Origin: CAZHGD01 sp964531735
GTDB taxonomy: Bacteria > Armatimonadota > UBA10988
Direction: 5' to 3'
Assembly (NCBI GenBank): GCA_964531735.1
Contig: CAZHGD010000014.1
Coordinates: forward strand, 1-64,000
Length of the DNA stretch: 64,000 nt
Part shown: one piece after another, positions 15,769 through 25,126 of the stretch
How the letters are laid out: each line of letters opens with the position of its first letter
How positions within the stretch are numbered: position 1 is the first letter of the stretch
Made by a program: the position numbers and the translations under genes
The notes under the pieces: model-generated
What the model saw: the letters and a program-made list of their open reading frames with translations, nothing else
What the model was told of the DNA's origin: nothing
Databases searched by the model: none

Positions 15769-17157
15769 TTACGACCCAAACCGGAACGAGTAGAGGTCGG
15801 CATCGGCCAACTCGACACGCAACCGGACCGGTCTGCCCGCCACGGCGGCCAGGCTCGGTTGGCCCTTCCAGGCTACCGGGTGCTCGATCTCGTCACCGAA
15901 CAGCACCTCGCTGTCGGCCAGCGCAAAGCCGGGCAGCGGCTGGCCGTCGGCGCCGCACAACTCGAAGCGCATCGCGCCGGCGGCCGAGGTGGCGTAGTTG
16001 ACCACCAGGCGACTGCCCTGGAAGACCAGCGGCCGGGTGAGCAACTGGCCACCGGCCATCTCGGCGCGCACCGAGACGAAGCCGTCGGTGCGGATGACGC
16101 CGCGCCGGAAGCGCAGGTCCGGGTGCCGGTAGTGCTCGGTCCAGTACACCGACATCTCCGTCGGCGAGGTCTGGATGAGACCCCACGCGGGGTAGTTGGT
16201 GCGGTCGGTCCAACTACGCGGATCGGGTCCGGGCAGCAGGAAGCCTTCGGCCCAGCGCTCGAAATGGACGCCGTCGCGGCTGCTCATCAGCACGCCGTCG
16301 GAGACGCCGGGCTCGTGGCGGTCGGGCCACTTGCGCCGCTCGGGCACGAAGCGGGCCGGCAAGCCGATCAGCAGGTGTGGCGCGCGGTGGTACGGCAGGA
16401 TGTTGTTGGTGTAGAGGTGCTCTGGTTTGGCCGCGCCGTAGTTCAGCGCGACCGGCTGCGACCAGGTCAGGAAGTCCTTTGAGGTGGCCCGGTCGATGCA
16501 GCGCACACCGTTGCGGAAGACGCGGAAGAAGCACACGTACTCGCCGTGGGCAGCGTCCCAGAAGGCCAGGTTGTGGCTGTCGAACGCGCCTTTGGTCAGG
16601 ATCGGCTCGGGGCGCACCTGCCGCCAGTGATAGCCGTCGGGCGAGGCGAAGCCGAACAGCGGGTTGGCGCCGCCGACGGCCTTGTAGCGCTGGTCGGCCG
16701 GGGCGGCGGGATTGGTGTCGAGGAACGGCGAGAAGTTGTGGCTGCCCTGGCCCGACCAGACGATGTTGTTGTCCTTCGAGCCGCCGAAGGCCACCAGGCC
16801 CAGGCGTGGCCGCTCGAAGTGCCGGCCGTCACCGCTCTCGGCGGTGCAGACCAGTTCGGGATGGCCCGAGCCCTCTTCGCCGGAGCCACGGAAGTAGAGC
16901 CGCACGCGGTCGCGGTCGCGGAAGACGGTCAGGTAGGCCGAGGTGGTGCCCTCGTGCGGCGCATCGGGCGCGAAGGCGATGTCTGCCGGCACCGGGTGGT
17001 GCAGTTGTCGGCGGGCCGAACCGGTCAGGCTGTCCACCAGCGCGGAGTCGACGAACAGTTCCAGCCGCGAGCCGATGTCGACGGGTTCGGCGGTGTTGGC
17101 GCCCGGCGCGGTGGCGGACAGACAGAGCAGCATTGCGCTGTTGAGCGAAGCGACCAT
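15769..17157 (-). CDS. Exported GH43/GH32-like beta-propeller protein
   Basis: Protein of 462 aa with a signal peptide (M-V-A-S-L-N-S... ending near A-N-T-A). The mature part has repeated blades with W/F-x-S-x-D-G and S-H-N-F-S-P-F-L-D motifs typical of five-bladed glycosidase-like propellers, then a C-terminal beta-sandwich (about 360-460). Similar proteins in planctomycete-like genomes are annotated as glycosyl hydrolase family 32/43-like; I cannot place the acid and base residues with certainty, so activity is unproven. The ATG at 17157 has AGGAG 8 bases upstream; an in-frame GTG lies 30 bases earlier without a site. Confidence 0.78.
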   Translation of the reverse strand: MVASLNSAMLLCLSATAPGANTAEPVDIGSRLELFVDSALVDSLTGSARRQLHHPVPADIAFAPDAPHEGTTSAYLTVFRDRDRVRLYFRGSGEEGSGHPELVCTAESGDGRHFERPRLGLVAFGGSKDNNIVWSGQGSHNFSPFLDTNPAAPADQRYKAVGGANPLFGFASPDGYHWRQVRPEPILTKGAFDSHNLAFWDAAHGEYVCFFRVFRNGVRCIDRATSKDFLTWSQPVALNYGAAKPEHLYTNNILPYHRAPHLLIGLPARFVPERRKWPDRHEPGVSDGVLMSSRDGVHFERWAEGFLLPGPDPRSWTDRTNYPAWGLIQTSPTEMSVYWTEHYRHPDLRFRRGVIRTDGFVSVRAEMAGGQLLTRPLVFQGSRLVVNYATSAAGAMRFELCGADGQPLPGFALADSEVLFGDEIEHPVAWKGQPSLAAVAGRPVRLRVELADADLYSFRFGS

Positions 17158-17229
17158 GAGCCATGCTCCTGGCCGCTGGTTGGCCACCGCGGCGCGGCTA
17201 CCTGCCGCGCGCCGCCGCCGACGCGCGGG

Positions 17230-17679
17230 TCAGCACGGTTGGTGGTTGCACGACGACCAGTAGCTCAGCACCTGCCCCATGGTGGCCTGCAAGGCATCCA
17301 TGCCGAACGGCTTGACGATGTAGCTGTTGGCATGGTTCTGGTAGGCCAGGACCACGTCACGGGACGAGTCCGAGGTGGTCAGGACCACGACGGGAATCGC
17401 CCGCAGTGACGCGTCGGACTTCACCCGCTGGAGGACTTCGATGCCGTCGGCCTTGGGCAGCCGCAGGTCGAGGAGCACCAGCCCAGGGCGCTCGTCGTCT
17501 CCGCCGGTGCCACCTTCGGCGGCAAAGCGTTGCAGGAAGCGTATGGCCGCCTCGCCATCGGCCACGTGCGCCACGGTCGTGCCAGGTGAGACATCCGCCA
17601 TCGCGGCAAGCACCAGTTCGGCGTGGTCGGGGTTGTCCTCGACCAGCAGCACCCGGGTCAGCGACTCTGTGGCCACCAT
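17230..17679 (-). CDS. Single-domain response regulator (Rcp1-like)
   Basis: A stand-alone receiver domain of 149 aa without output domain. The acidic pocket V-E-D-N, phosphoacceptor Asp71 in L-L-D-L-R-L-P, Thr in V-L-T-T-S, and Lys in I-V-K-P-F are all present. The L-R-L-P and N-S-Y-I-V-K-P-F forms match the Rcp1 subgroup, whose members are phosphorylated by phytochrome-like or PAS kinases. No kinase is adjacent; the nearest is the hybrid kinase at 54.3 kb. The start at 17679 follows GGGAGGT closely. Confidence 0.9.
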   Translation of the reverse strand: MVATESLTRVLLVEDNPDHAELVLAAMADVSPGTTVAHVADGEAAIRFLQRFAAEGGTGGDDERPGLVLLDLRLPKADGIEVLQRVKSDASLRAIPVVVLTTSDSSRDVVLAYQNHANSYIVKPFGMDALQATMGQVLSYWSSCNHQPC

Positions 17680-17983
17680 GCTACCTCCCGACCGCCGCAA
17701 GACGGGCTCCTGGCACCGGGCCCGGCCGGCGCAAGTTGCCGCTCTGGCTACTGCAGTCCCCGTCCGGCTCGGACTGCACCAGGTCCGCGGCTGGCAGAAT
17801 CTGCCCAAGACCACTTGGCTGACCAACGCCGCTGACACCACCTAGACCGGTGCCCGCGCTCGGCGTCCCAGGTCAGCCAAGCAGCCCATACCCAGTGGTA
17901 TCGCCCAACGCGCTGCCCGCGTCAACGCGCCCCAGGACACGTTGACGCAACAATCCACCGCGCCACCAACCGGCGGCCTGGCC
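17680..17983. other. Gene-free gap after nuoN
   Basis: No supported gene. It separates the end of the nuo operon from the response regulator, both on the minus strand, and so should contain the nuo terminator and the regulator's promoter, but no strong hairpin or promoter match is evident. A short dyad ATACC-CAGT-GGTAT at 17888-17901 resembles the operator at 1417 but has a shorter spacing. Confidence 0.5.
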
Positions 17984-19495
17984 CTAGAGAGCGAGGAACA
18001 GACCGAGCGGGGCCTTGACCAGCTCGATCAGCGCGCCGGCCTGGAGCATCAGCAGCACGGTGGCCACCGCGCAGACGCCCACCACCACGGGTGTGCAGAA
18101 AGCGGGTCGGAGGACCAGCCCGGGCGGCGGGGGCTGGTGGAACATCACCCGGACCACGTTCATGTAGTAGAACGCCGAGATGACGCTGTTGACCACAATC
18201 GCCGCGCCGAGCCACCAGTAGGGCGTGTACGAGACCGTCGAGACGAGGATCAGCAGCTTGCCGACAAAGCCGGCGGTGGGCGGGATGCCGGTGAGCGACA
18301 GCATGAACACCAGCATGGCGATGGCCATCGGCATCGAGCGGCGGGCCAGACCGGCGTAGTCCGCGATGCGCTCGCTGCCGCTGCTGCGCTGGTACCAGAC
18401 GACCACCGCGAAGGCGCCGGTGGTCATGAACAGGTAGGCAGCCAGGTAGACCAGCAGCGCCTCGACGCCCGGCGTCTGCGCGCCGCGGGCATCGCAGTAG
18501 TTGCAGGCCACCGCCGCCAACATGTAGCCCGCGTGCGCCACGCTGCTGTAGCCCAGCAGGCGCTTCAGGTTGGTCTGGAGCAGCGCCAGCAGGTTGCCCA
18601 CGAACATGGTCGCCACCGCGATGATGGCGAGCAACACGCGCCAGTCGAGAACCGGCTCGGCGAAGTCGCGCAGGCCCAGGCCGAGGATGAAGAACCGCGT
18701 CAGGACGGCGAACGCCGCGCCCTTCGAGCCGACGGCGAGCAGCGCCGCCACCGGGGTGGGCGCGCCTTCGTAGATGTCGGGCGCCCACTGGTGGAACGGC
18801 ACCGCGGCCACCTTGAAGCCCATGCCGACGAGCACCAACGCCACGGCGACCAGCTTCAGCATCTCGTTGCCCGGCTGGTGGTAGGCCCGGGCGATGTCGA
18901 GCAGCGCCGTGGAACCGGCCAGCCCATAGAGGAACGAAAAGCCGTAGAGCATCACGCCCGAGGCCACGGCACCGTAGATCAGGTACTTGAGCGAAGCCTC
19001 GCCCGACCGCATCGTTTCGCGTTCGCTGGCCTTGTCGCGCCCCAGCAGGAAGCCCACCAGGATGTAGCTGGCGATGCTCAGGTACTCGAACGACAGGTAG
19101 ACCATCACCAGATCGTTGGCGCCGGCGAGCAGCACCACGGCCAGGAGCGTGAACACCAGCAGGGCGAAGTAGACGCCGCGCTCGGCGCGGATGTGCTCCA
19201 GGTAGTCCATGCTGATCAGGACCACCAAGGCACCGAGCACGATGGCCAGGAGGCGGAAGAAACGCAGGAAGTCATCGGCGCGATAGAGCCCGCCGAACAG
19301 GTTCTCCGGCGGGTTCGCGCCGGCCCCGACGCCAGCCGCGGGCAGCAGGCACAGCAGCAGACCGCCGAGCGCCACGTAACCAAGGCGGTGCTTGCGCCGC
19401 GGATCGCCGATGGCGATGTCGAGCAGGAGCAGCACCAGCCCCAGCACCAGCAGGGCAGTTTCGGTGGCCAGCGAGCCCCAGGGGAATCCGGTCAC
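17984..19495 (-). CDS. nuoN: NADH-quinone oxidoreductase subunit N
   Basis: Antiporter-like membrane subunit of complex I, 503 aa with about 14 membrane segments, usual length. Diagnostic parts are A-S-Y-I-L-V-G-F near 150, the F-H-Q-W-A-P-D-I-Y-E-G-A-P-T-P-V loop, and Lys/Glu residues within the helices of the proton channel. It is the last gene of the operon, 10 bases after nuoM. The start ATG follows an AGGAG-like site. Confidence 0.97.
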   Translation of the reverse strand: MTGFPWGSLATETALLVLGLVLLLLDIAIGDPRRKHRLGYVALGGLLLCLLPAAGVGAGANPPENLFGGLYRADDFLRFFRLLAIVLGALVVLISMDYLEHIRAERGVYFALLVFTLLAVVLLAGANDLVMVYLSFEYLSIASYILVGFLLGRDKASERETMRSGEASLKYLIYGAVASGVMLYGFSFLYGLAGSTALLDIARAYHQPGNEMLKLVAVALVLVGMGFKVAAVPFHQWAPDIYEGAPTPVAALLAVGSKGAAFAVLTRFFILGLGLRDFAEPVLDWRVLLAIIAVATMFVGNLLALLQTNLKRLLGYSSVAHAGYMLAAVACNYCDARGAQTPGVEALLVYLAAYLFMTTGAFAVVVWYQRSSGSERIADYAGLARRSMPMAIAMLVFMLSLTGIPPTAGFVGKLLILVSTVSYTPYWWLGAAIVVNSVISAFYYMNVVRVMFHQPPPPGLVLRPAFCTPVVVGVCAVATVLLMLQAGALIELVKAPLGLFLAL

Positions 19496-19505
19496 GAGAC
19501 AGCTC

Positions 19506-21170
19506 CTACAGCCGCAGCGTGGTCAGCAGGTGGTAGCTGTACTGGTTGATCAGTTCCAGCACCACCGGTCCGGGCACCAGACCGATGGCCAGGCTCAGCG
19601 CCACCAGCGGCGCCATGGTCACCAACTCGGCCACGTTCATATCGCTCAGCCGGCCATGCGCCTTCTCGACGATGCCTTCGTTGACCGTGCCGAAGAGCAC
19701 TCGCTGGAGCATCCAGAGGAAGTACGCCGCGGTGATCAGCACACCCAGAATGGCGACGCAACTCAGGTGCAGCAGTGTCTGCCCTTCGGGATTGCCCAGC
19801 CGCCAGGCTTGCAGCGCCGTACCGATGGACCCGACGAAGACATGGAACTCGGCCACGAAGCCGGCCAGCGTCGGCAGACCCAGCGAGGCGAACGAGAGCA
19901 CCATCAGCACGCCGCTGTACTGCGGCACCAGCTTCATGATGCCGCCGTAGTCGGCGATCATCCGCGTGTGCGTGCGCTCGTAGATGATGCCCACCAGGAA
20001 GAACAGCCCAGCGGTGATGACCCCGTGGCAGACCATCTGGAGCACCGCGCCGTTGACCGCCATGGTTGCCTGCCGCGCCAGATCGGCGTTGCCGCGCAGG
20101 TCACCGGCCACCATCATCGCCGCGCCGACCCCGAGCATGACGTAGCCCATGTGGTTGACCGACGAGTAGGCGACCAGCTTCTTCAGGTCCTGCTGAGCCA
20201 TGGCCACCAAGGCGCCGTAGACGATGGCGATCACCGCCAGGATCACCACGTAGAGGCCGAATGCCTGGCACTGCTGCGGCAGAATCGGCAGCAGCACGCG
20301 CAGGAAGCCATAGGTGCCCAGCTTCAGCAGCACGCCGGCCAGGATCACCGAGCCGGCGGTCGGGGCTTCGACATGGGCGTCGGGCAGCCAGGTGTGGAAC
20401 GGCCACATCGGCACCTTGATGGCGAAGCCGAGGAAGATGCCCCAGAACATCAGCGCGCCGGCCAGCGCCGGCAAGGCCAGCTTCTGCACCGGCTGCATCG
20501 CCGCCAACTCGAGGATGCTGAACGTGGCCACCCCCACACGCCCGCTGAGGATGTACAGGGCCGCGATGGACAGCAGCATGGTCAGGCTGCCCACCAGCGT
20601 GTACAGGAAGAACTTGATCGCCGCGTACTCCCGCCGGACCCCACCCCAGATGAGGATCAGGAAGTACATCGGCACCAGGCCGATCTCGAAGAACACGTAG
20701 AACATGAACAGGTCGAGCGACACGAAGACGCCGAGCATCGCGGTTTCGAGCAGCAGGAAGAACGCGTAGTACCACTTCACGCGGTCCTTGATCACGTCCC
20801 ACGAGTAGATCACCACCAGCACCATCAGGATGGTGGTCAGCAGGATCAGCGGCAGGCTGAGCCCGTCGACACCGACCTCGAAGTTGATGTTGAGCTGGCT
20901 GATCCAGGCGCGGCGCGCGCCCAGCGGCGGCTGGAACACATAGCTGCCGCGGCCGGCCTCGGCCGCCGGATCGGGCCGGTAGTCGAGATGCTGCTGCTCG
21001 GCGGGCAGGCTGACGAACCGGTAGTAGGCATCGCCGGAGGCCAGCAGCGTCAACACGACGGTCAGCAAGGCGATGGCCTTGATGGTGCGCTCCTGCGTGG
21101 CCGGGACGAACAGCAGGGCCACGAAGCCGACCAGCGGCAGGAACGTCATGACCGTCAGCACGTTACTCAT
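19506..21170 (-). CDS. nuoM: NADH-quinone oxidoreductase subunit M
   Basis: Second antiporter-like proton-pumping subunit, 554 aa. The conserved loop F-H-T-W-L-P-D-A-H-V-E-A-P-T-A-G-S-V is present, followed by L-L-K-L-G-T-Y-G-F, and helices contain the expected Glu and Lys channel residues. A periplasmic insert near residues 65-110 is Pro/Ala-rich. It lies 16 bases after nuoL and 10 before nuoN. Confidence 0.97.
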   Translation of the reverse strand: MSNVLTVMTFLPLVGFVALLFVPATQERTIKAIALLTVVLTLLASGDAYYRFVSLPAEQQHLDYRPDPAAEAGRGSYVFQPPLGARRAWISQLNINFEVGVDGLSLPLILLTTILMVLVVIYSWDVIKDRVKWYYAFFLLLETAMLGVFVSLDLFMFYVFFEIGLVPMYFLILIWGGVRREYAAIKFFLYTLVGSLTMLLSIAALYILSGRVGVATFSILELAAMQPVQKLALPALAGALMFWGIFLGFAIKVPMWPFHTWLPDAHVEAPTAGSVILAGVLLKLGTYGFLRVLLPILPQQCQAFGLYVVILAVIAIVYGALVAMAQQDLKKLVAYSSVNHMGYVMLGVGAAMMVAGDLRGNADLARQATMAVNGAVLQMVCHGVITAGLFFLVGIIYERTHTRMIADYGGIMKLVPQYSGVLMVLSFASLGLPTLAGFVAEFHVFVGSIGTALQAWRLGNPEGQTLLHLSCVAILGVLITAAYFLWMLQRVLFGTVNEGIVEKAHGRLSDMNVAELVTMAPLVALSLAIGLVPGPVVLELINQYSYHLLTTLRL

Positions 21171-21186
21171 CGGACCGACCTCCGCC

Positions 21187-23307
21187 TCACTGCAGCAGCC
21201 AGACCCTCACGGCAATCAGGACCAGAAAGCCGCCGACCGCCACCACGGCATAGCTCTGGACCTTGCCGTTCTGCACGAACTTGCCAACCTCGGCCACCGT
21301 CAGCGCGGTGTCCGCCGGGCCTTCGACGCCCACGCGGTCGATGATCACCTGGTCGAACCAGCGCCAGGCGTTCGACAGCACCACGGTCAGCCAGGCCACC
21401 AGGTTGACCGTCAGGTCGATCACGTACTGGTCGAGCGCGGCACAGACCCGCATGACGGCGAACATCGGCTGCACCAATACCGCGTAAAGCAGCTCGTTCA
21501 TCCAGTAGAGCCGCTTCGGCGCGGTCATCAGCGCGCGGGTCACGCCGCAGCCCCAGGCCCATCGCCGGACCAGCTCGCCGTCCGGCGTACCGTAGAGCAC
21601 CACGCCCACCGCGATGCCGCTGAGCGCCAGCAGCGTCGACATGATGGCCACGCCCCAGTCGGGCTTGAGCGGCAGCGGCGGCACGACACCGTAGAACCGG
21701 GCGCCATCGAGGTTGATGAACGCGTGGAACCAGTTCTCGCCGCCGAGGAACGCCGGCAGCGCCGGCCAGCCGAGCACCACCGCGAAGACGGCCAGGACCA
21801 TCAGCGGCACGGTCATCACGCGCGGTGAGTCGACCGTGTGCGCGTGGACATCCGGATAGCGCGGCCGCCCGAAGAACGTCAACAGGCACAGCCGGGTCAT
21901 GTAGAACGCGGTCAGGAACGCGGCGGTCAGCGCCAGCCCGCCGAGCAGCGCATTGGCATGCGGGCCGCGCAGCGCCTCCAGGACGATCTCGTCTTTGGAG
22001 AAGAAGCCCGCGAACGGGAAAATGCCGGCCAGCGCCAGCGTGCCCAGCATGAACGTCCCGGCCGTGGCCGGCATCCGACGCCACAGCCCACCCATGTTGT
22101 ACATGTTCTGCGGGTCTTCGTGCACGCCCTGGTGGTGCATCGCGTGCTCCACCGCATGGATGACCGAGCCCGAGCCGAGGAACAGCAGGGCCTTGAAGAA
22201 GGCGTGGGTCAGCAGATGGAAGACCCCGGCGGTGTAGCCGCCGACACCGAGCGCCAGGAACATGTAGCCGAGCTGCGAGATGGTGCTGTAGGCCAGCACC
22301 TTCTTGATGTCGGCGGCGAAGACCGCCATGGTGGCCGCGAACAGCGCGGTGAACCCGCCGACGCAGGCCACGGCGAACAGCGGATCGAGCGGCAGGCCGG
22401 CCACCGGCCACCAGGCTCGCAGGTCGCCCTGGGCGCCGTAGAACAGCGGGTAGCTGCGGGCCACCAGGAACACGCCGGCCGAGACCATGGTGGCGGCATG
22501 GATCAGCGCCGACACCGGCGTCGGGCCCTCCATGGCGTCGGGCAACCAGACGTGCAGTGGGAACTGGGCCGACTTGCCGACGCTGCCCATGAACAGGCCG
22601 AGGGCCACCACGCAGACCAGCAGCGGTTCGGCCGTCCGCGCCCAGGTGAAGACGGCGTCGAACTGGAATGAACCCGAGTAGGCGTAGGCGACCATGATGC
22701 CCAGCAACAGGCCACAGTCGCCCACGCGCGTGACCATGAAGGCCTTCTTGGCGGCCTTGCGCGCGCTGTCTTTGTGGTACCAGAAGCCGATCAGCAGGTA
22801 GGAGCAGAGCCCCATCACCTCCCAGCTCATCAGCAGCGTGAGCAGGTTGTCGGAGACGACCAGGCCCAACATGCCGGCGGCAAACAGCGACACGAAGCTG
22901 TGGAACCGCGAGTAGTGCTGCTCGCCGGCCATGTAGCCGACCGAGTAGACCTCGATCATCAGCACCACCAGCGTGACCATCGCGAGCATGGCGGCGCCGA
23001 GGTGGTCGACCATGACGCCGACCTGCAGGCCCTGACCCGGCGCCCCGGCCCCGGCCCACAGCCAGGACCGGCTCCACAGCAGCGGCTCGGCATGGCCGCC
23101 ACCCAGGAAGTGCCCCAGCACCGGCAGGAACACCCCGCACCAGGCGAGCAGCGTGCTGACCGCCATGGCCCCGATGGTGAGGTGCGCGGTGCGCTGCCGT
23201 AGGCCCAGTCCGCCACCGATGATGCCAATCACGAAGGCCAGCGCCGGCAGCGCCGGGATCAGCGGCACGATCCAGTCCCACTGCGCCTTGATCTGGTCTG
23301 GTCCCAT
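21187..23307 (-). CDS. nuoL: NADH-quinone oxidoreductase subunit L
   Basis: Largest antiporter-like subunit, 706 aa. It carries the W-L-P-D-A-M-E-G-P-T-P-V-S-A-L-I-H motif, H-L-L-T-H-A-F-F-K-A-L-L-F and a long C-terminal region that should include the lateral amphipathic helix and an extra membrane anchor. The length is slightly above the E. coli protein. It sits 25 bases after nuoK in the same unit. Confidence 0.97.
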   Translation of the reverse strand: MGPDQIKAQWDWIVPLIPALPALAFVIGIIGGGLGLRQRTAHLTIGAMAVSTLLAWCGVFLPVLGHFLGGGHAEPLLWSRSWLWAGAGAPGQGLQVGVMVDHLGAAMLAMVTLVVLMIEVYSVGYMAGEQHYSRFHSFVSLFAAGMLGLVVSDNLLTLLMSWEVMGLCSYLLIGFWYHKDSARKAAKKAFMVTRVGDCGLLLGIMVAYAYSGSFQFDAVFTWARTAEPLLVCVVALGLFMGSVGKSAQFPLHVWLPDAMEGPTPVSALIHAATMVSAGVFLVARSYPLFYGAQGDLRAWWPVAGLPLDPLFAVACVGGFTALFAATMAVFAADIKKVLAYSTISQLGYMFLALGVGGYTAGVFHLLTHAFFKALLFLGSGSVIHAVEHAMHHQGVHEDPQNMYNMGGLWRRMPATAGTFMLGTLALAGIFPFAGFFSKDEIVLEALRGPHANALLGGLALTAAFLTAFYMTRLCLLTFFGRPRYPDVHAHTVDSPRVMTVPLMVLAVFAVVLGWPALPAFLGGENWFHAFINLDGARFYGVVPPLPLKPDWGVAIMSTLLALSGIAVGVVLYGTPDGELVRRWAWGCGVTRALMTAPKRLYWMNELLYAVLVQPMFAVMRVCAALDQYVIDLTVNLVAWLTVVLSNAWRWFDQVIIDRVGVEGPADTALTVAEVGKFVQNGKVQSYAVVAVGGFLVLIAVRVWLLQ

Positions 23308-23332
23308 CAGCGGCTACTCCCGCGCGGTGTCG

Positions 23333-23680
23333 TCACCATCGCAACAGGTCCAGGTCGTCCACGGTGATGTGGCGGAAGCTGCGGTAGATGCTGATGATGA
23401 TGGCCAGGCCCACCGCCGCCTCGGCCGCCGCCACGGTGATGGTCATCAACGCCAGCACCTGTCCGGCCACGCCCACGGCCTGCCCGCCGGCCGCCGGCAA
23501 CGGCATGCCGCGGTCGCAGAAGCGGCTGAAGGCGACCAGATTGAGATTGACGGCGTTCAGCAGCAGCTCGAGGCTCATCAGCACACCGATGGCGTTGAGC
23601 CGCGAGAACACGCCGTAGAGGCCGATGCAGAAGATGATCGCCGAGAGGATGAGATAGGGATGCAGCACAGCCTGGTTCAT
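23333..23680 (-). CDS. nuoK: NADH-quinone oxidoreductase subunit K
   Basis: Three-helix membrane subunit of 115 aa. Both channel glutamates are visible: in L-M-S-L-E-L-L-L-N-A-V-N-L-N and in T-V-A-A-A-E-A-A-V-G-L-A. Its ATG overlaps the nuoJ stop by 4 bases. A small Gly/Ala-rich periplasmic insert near residue 60 makes it a little longer than the usual 100 aa. Confidence 0.97.
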   Translation of the reverse strand: MNQAVLHPYLILSAIIFCIGLYGVFSRLNAIGVLMSLELLLNAVNLNLVAFSRFCDRGMPLPAAGGQAVGVAGQVLALMTITVAAAEAAVGLAIIISIYRSFRHITVDDLDLLRW

Positions 23681-24201
23681 GTTCGGCGCTTGCCTCCCTC
23701 GGTCTGCTGCGCAATCACAATGGCCCCGACCAAGGCCACCAACAGCAGCACGCTGGCCACTTCGAACGGCAACAGATAGGTATCCAACAGCGCCATGGAC
23801 AACTGCCGCGTCTGCGTCTCGTAGTTCACCGCCCGCGCCTGCACCGGGAAGCTCGCCCCGGCAATCACGCGGCAGAACAGCCCGCAGCCGACAATCGACA
23901 CCACGGCCGCCAGGCCCCAGCGGCGGTTGGTCTGCACGATGTACCGCGTCGCGACGTTCTGGATCAGCATGATCCCGACGAGGATCAGGGTCACCACCGC
24001 GCCGACGTAGATCAGCACCTGGAAGCCGGCCAGCAGATCGGCCTGCAGGTTGAGGTAGAGCCCGCCCATCATCAGCAGCATCAGCGCCAGGCTGATGGCC
24101 GACTGCACCATGTTGCGCAGCAACACCACGCCCAGGCTGGTCACGATCGTGGCTGCCGCCAGCAGCCAGAAGACCGGTCCCACCGTGGTCGCCTCCGCCA
24201 T
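23677..24201 (-). CDS. nuoJ: NADH-quinone oxidoreductase subunit J
   Basis: Membrane subunit of 174 aa with five helices. The third contains the typical Y-V-G-A-V-V-T-L-I-L-V-type pattern with the conserved Tyr and Val residues that form the pi-bulge gate. The frame runs further upstream, but the ATG at 24201 gives the normal N-terminus. It is 13 bases after nuoI. Confidence 0.96.
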   Translation of the reverse strand: MAEATTVGPVFWLLAAATIVTSLGVVLLRNMVQSAISLALMLLMMGGLYLNLQADLLAGFQVLIYVGAVVTLILVGIMLIQNVATRYIVQTNRRWGLAAVVSIVGCGLFCRVIAGASFPVQARAVNYETQTRQLSMALLDTYLLPFEVASVLLLVALVGAIVIAQQTEGGKRRT

Positions 24202-24214
24202 GTCGCGCCTGCCT

Positions 24215-25114
24215 TTACTCCGGTGCGCCCATCGCCCGCTGCAGCTTACGCAGGGCCGCCTTGGCCTGAGCGCGCAGCTTGCGGTCCGCCATCTGCTCCA
24301 GCGCGTCCACCGCCAGCGTCTCGGGTGCGGCCGGCACCTCAACCCCGCCGTCGACCAGCAGGTTCACCAGCGCGACCCGCAACTCGGCCACCGGATCGGC
24401 CGACGACGGCGGGAGCGGTGGCACCACTGGTGCCGCCGGCGCCGCCTTGGCCGGGCCCGGACCGGCGCCCTCGACGCTGGCCGACTTGGCAGCCTCGTGC
24501 TCGGCGCGGAACTGGAAGTACGGGTTGCCGGCCTCCTCGGGCAGCACGTCGAGCAACTCGCCATCCGGTCCCCACTGCCGGCCGCCGGCGCGCCGCGCCA
24601 CCTCGGCTTCGCCATGGCGCTCCAGATCCTCGCGGTCGAGCACCAGGTTGGTGCCGTCCCGCCGGTAGGCGGCCCACTCGAACCGATCGGTCATCACCAA
24701 GGCCCGCATCGGCGTCGGGCACACCTCGGCACAAAGGCCGCAGAAGCAGCACGGGCCGATGTTGATGGTGAAGGTCACCGGGTAGAGCCCGCTGTGCCCC
24801 TCGCGCTTCTCCAGGTCCATGCTGATCAGGCTGTCCGGACACACCTTGGCGCACGACCGGCAGCCGATGCAGTTCAGGTCGCCGCTGACCGGGTCCTTGG
24901 TCAGGCCGTGCAGGCCACGATAGCGCGGCGCAATCTCATAGGCGCGCGCGAACGGATCGTCGGCGCTGGGCGCCGGCGCCCGACCCGCGGGCACCGGCAT
25001 CACCTCCGGATACAAGATCGTGGTCTTGGTCCGAACCAGGTTGGCCCAGGTCACCCGCAGCCCTTTGATCAGGCTGACCGGCGCGTTCACCAGGGCGCGG
25101 AGTCTGTTCCTCAT
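24215..25114 (-). CDS. nuoI: NADH-quinone oxidoreductase subunit I, with C-terminal extension
   Basis: Ferredoxin-type subunit carrying clusters N6a and N6b. Two C-x2-C-x2-C-x3-C-P motifs (C-I-G-C-R-S-C-A-K-V-C-P and C-C-F-C-G-L-C-A-E-V-C-P) lie near residues 80 and 120. The protein has 299 aa, against 160-210 in most bacteria. The extra part, from about residue 190, is an Ala/Pro-rich linker followed by a charged helix. The ATG at 25114 was preferred to the GTG one codon earlier because of the position of the GGAGAG. Confidence 0.95.
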   Translation of the reverse strand: MRNRLRALVNAPVSLIKGLRVTWANLVRTKTTILYPEVMPVPAGRAPAPSADDPFARAYEIAPRYRGLHGLTKDPVSGDLNCIGCRSCAKVCPDSLISMDLEKREGHSGLYPVTFTINIGPCCFCGLCAEVCPTPMRALVMTDRFEWAAYRRDGTNLVLDREDLERHGEAEVARRAGGRQWGPDGELLDVLPEEAGNPYFQFRAEHEAAKSASVEGAGPGPAKAAPAAPVVPPLPPSSADPVAELRVALVNLLVDGGVEVPAAPETLAVDALEQMADRKLRAQAKAALRKLQRAMGAPE

Positions 25115-25126
25115 CACCTCTCCCCG

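Noticed and set aside
17888..17901. ATACC-CAGT-GGTAT as a second CsoR/CstR operator
   Set aside because: It resembles the site at 1417-1432 but its arms are 5 bases and the whole is 2 bases shorter. No promoter elements frame it, so I do not claim it.
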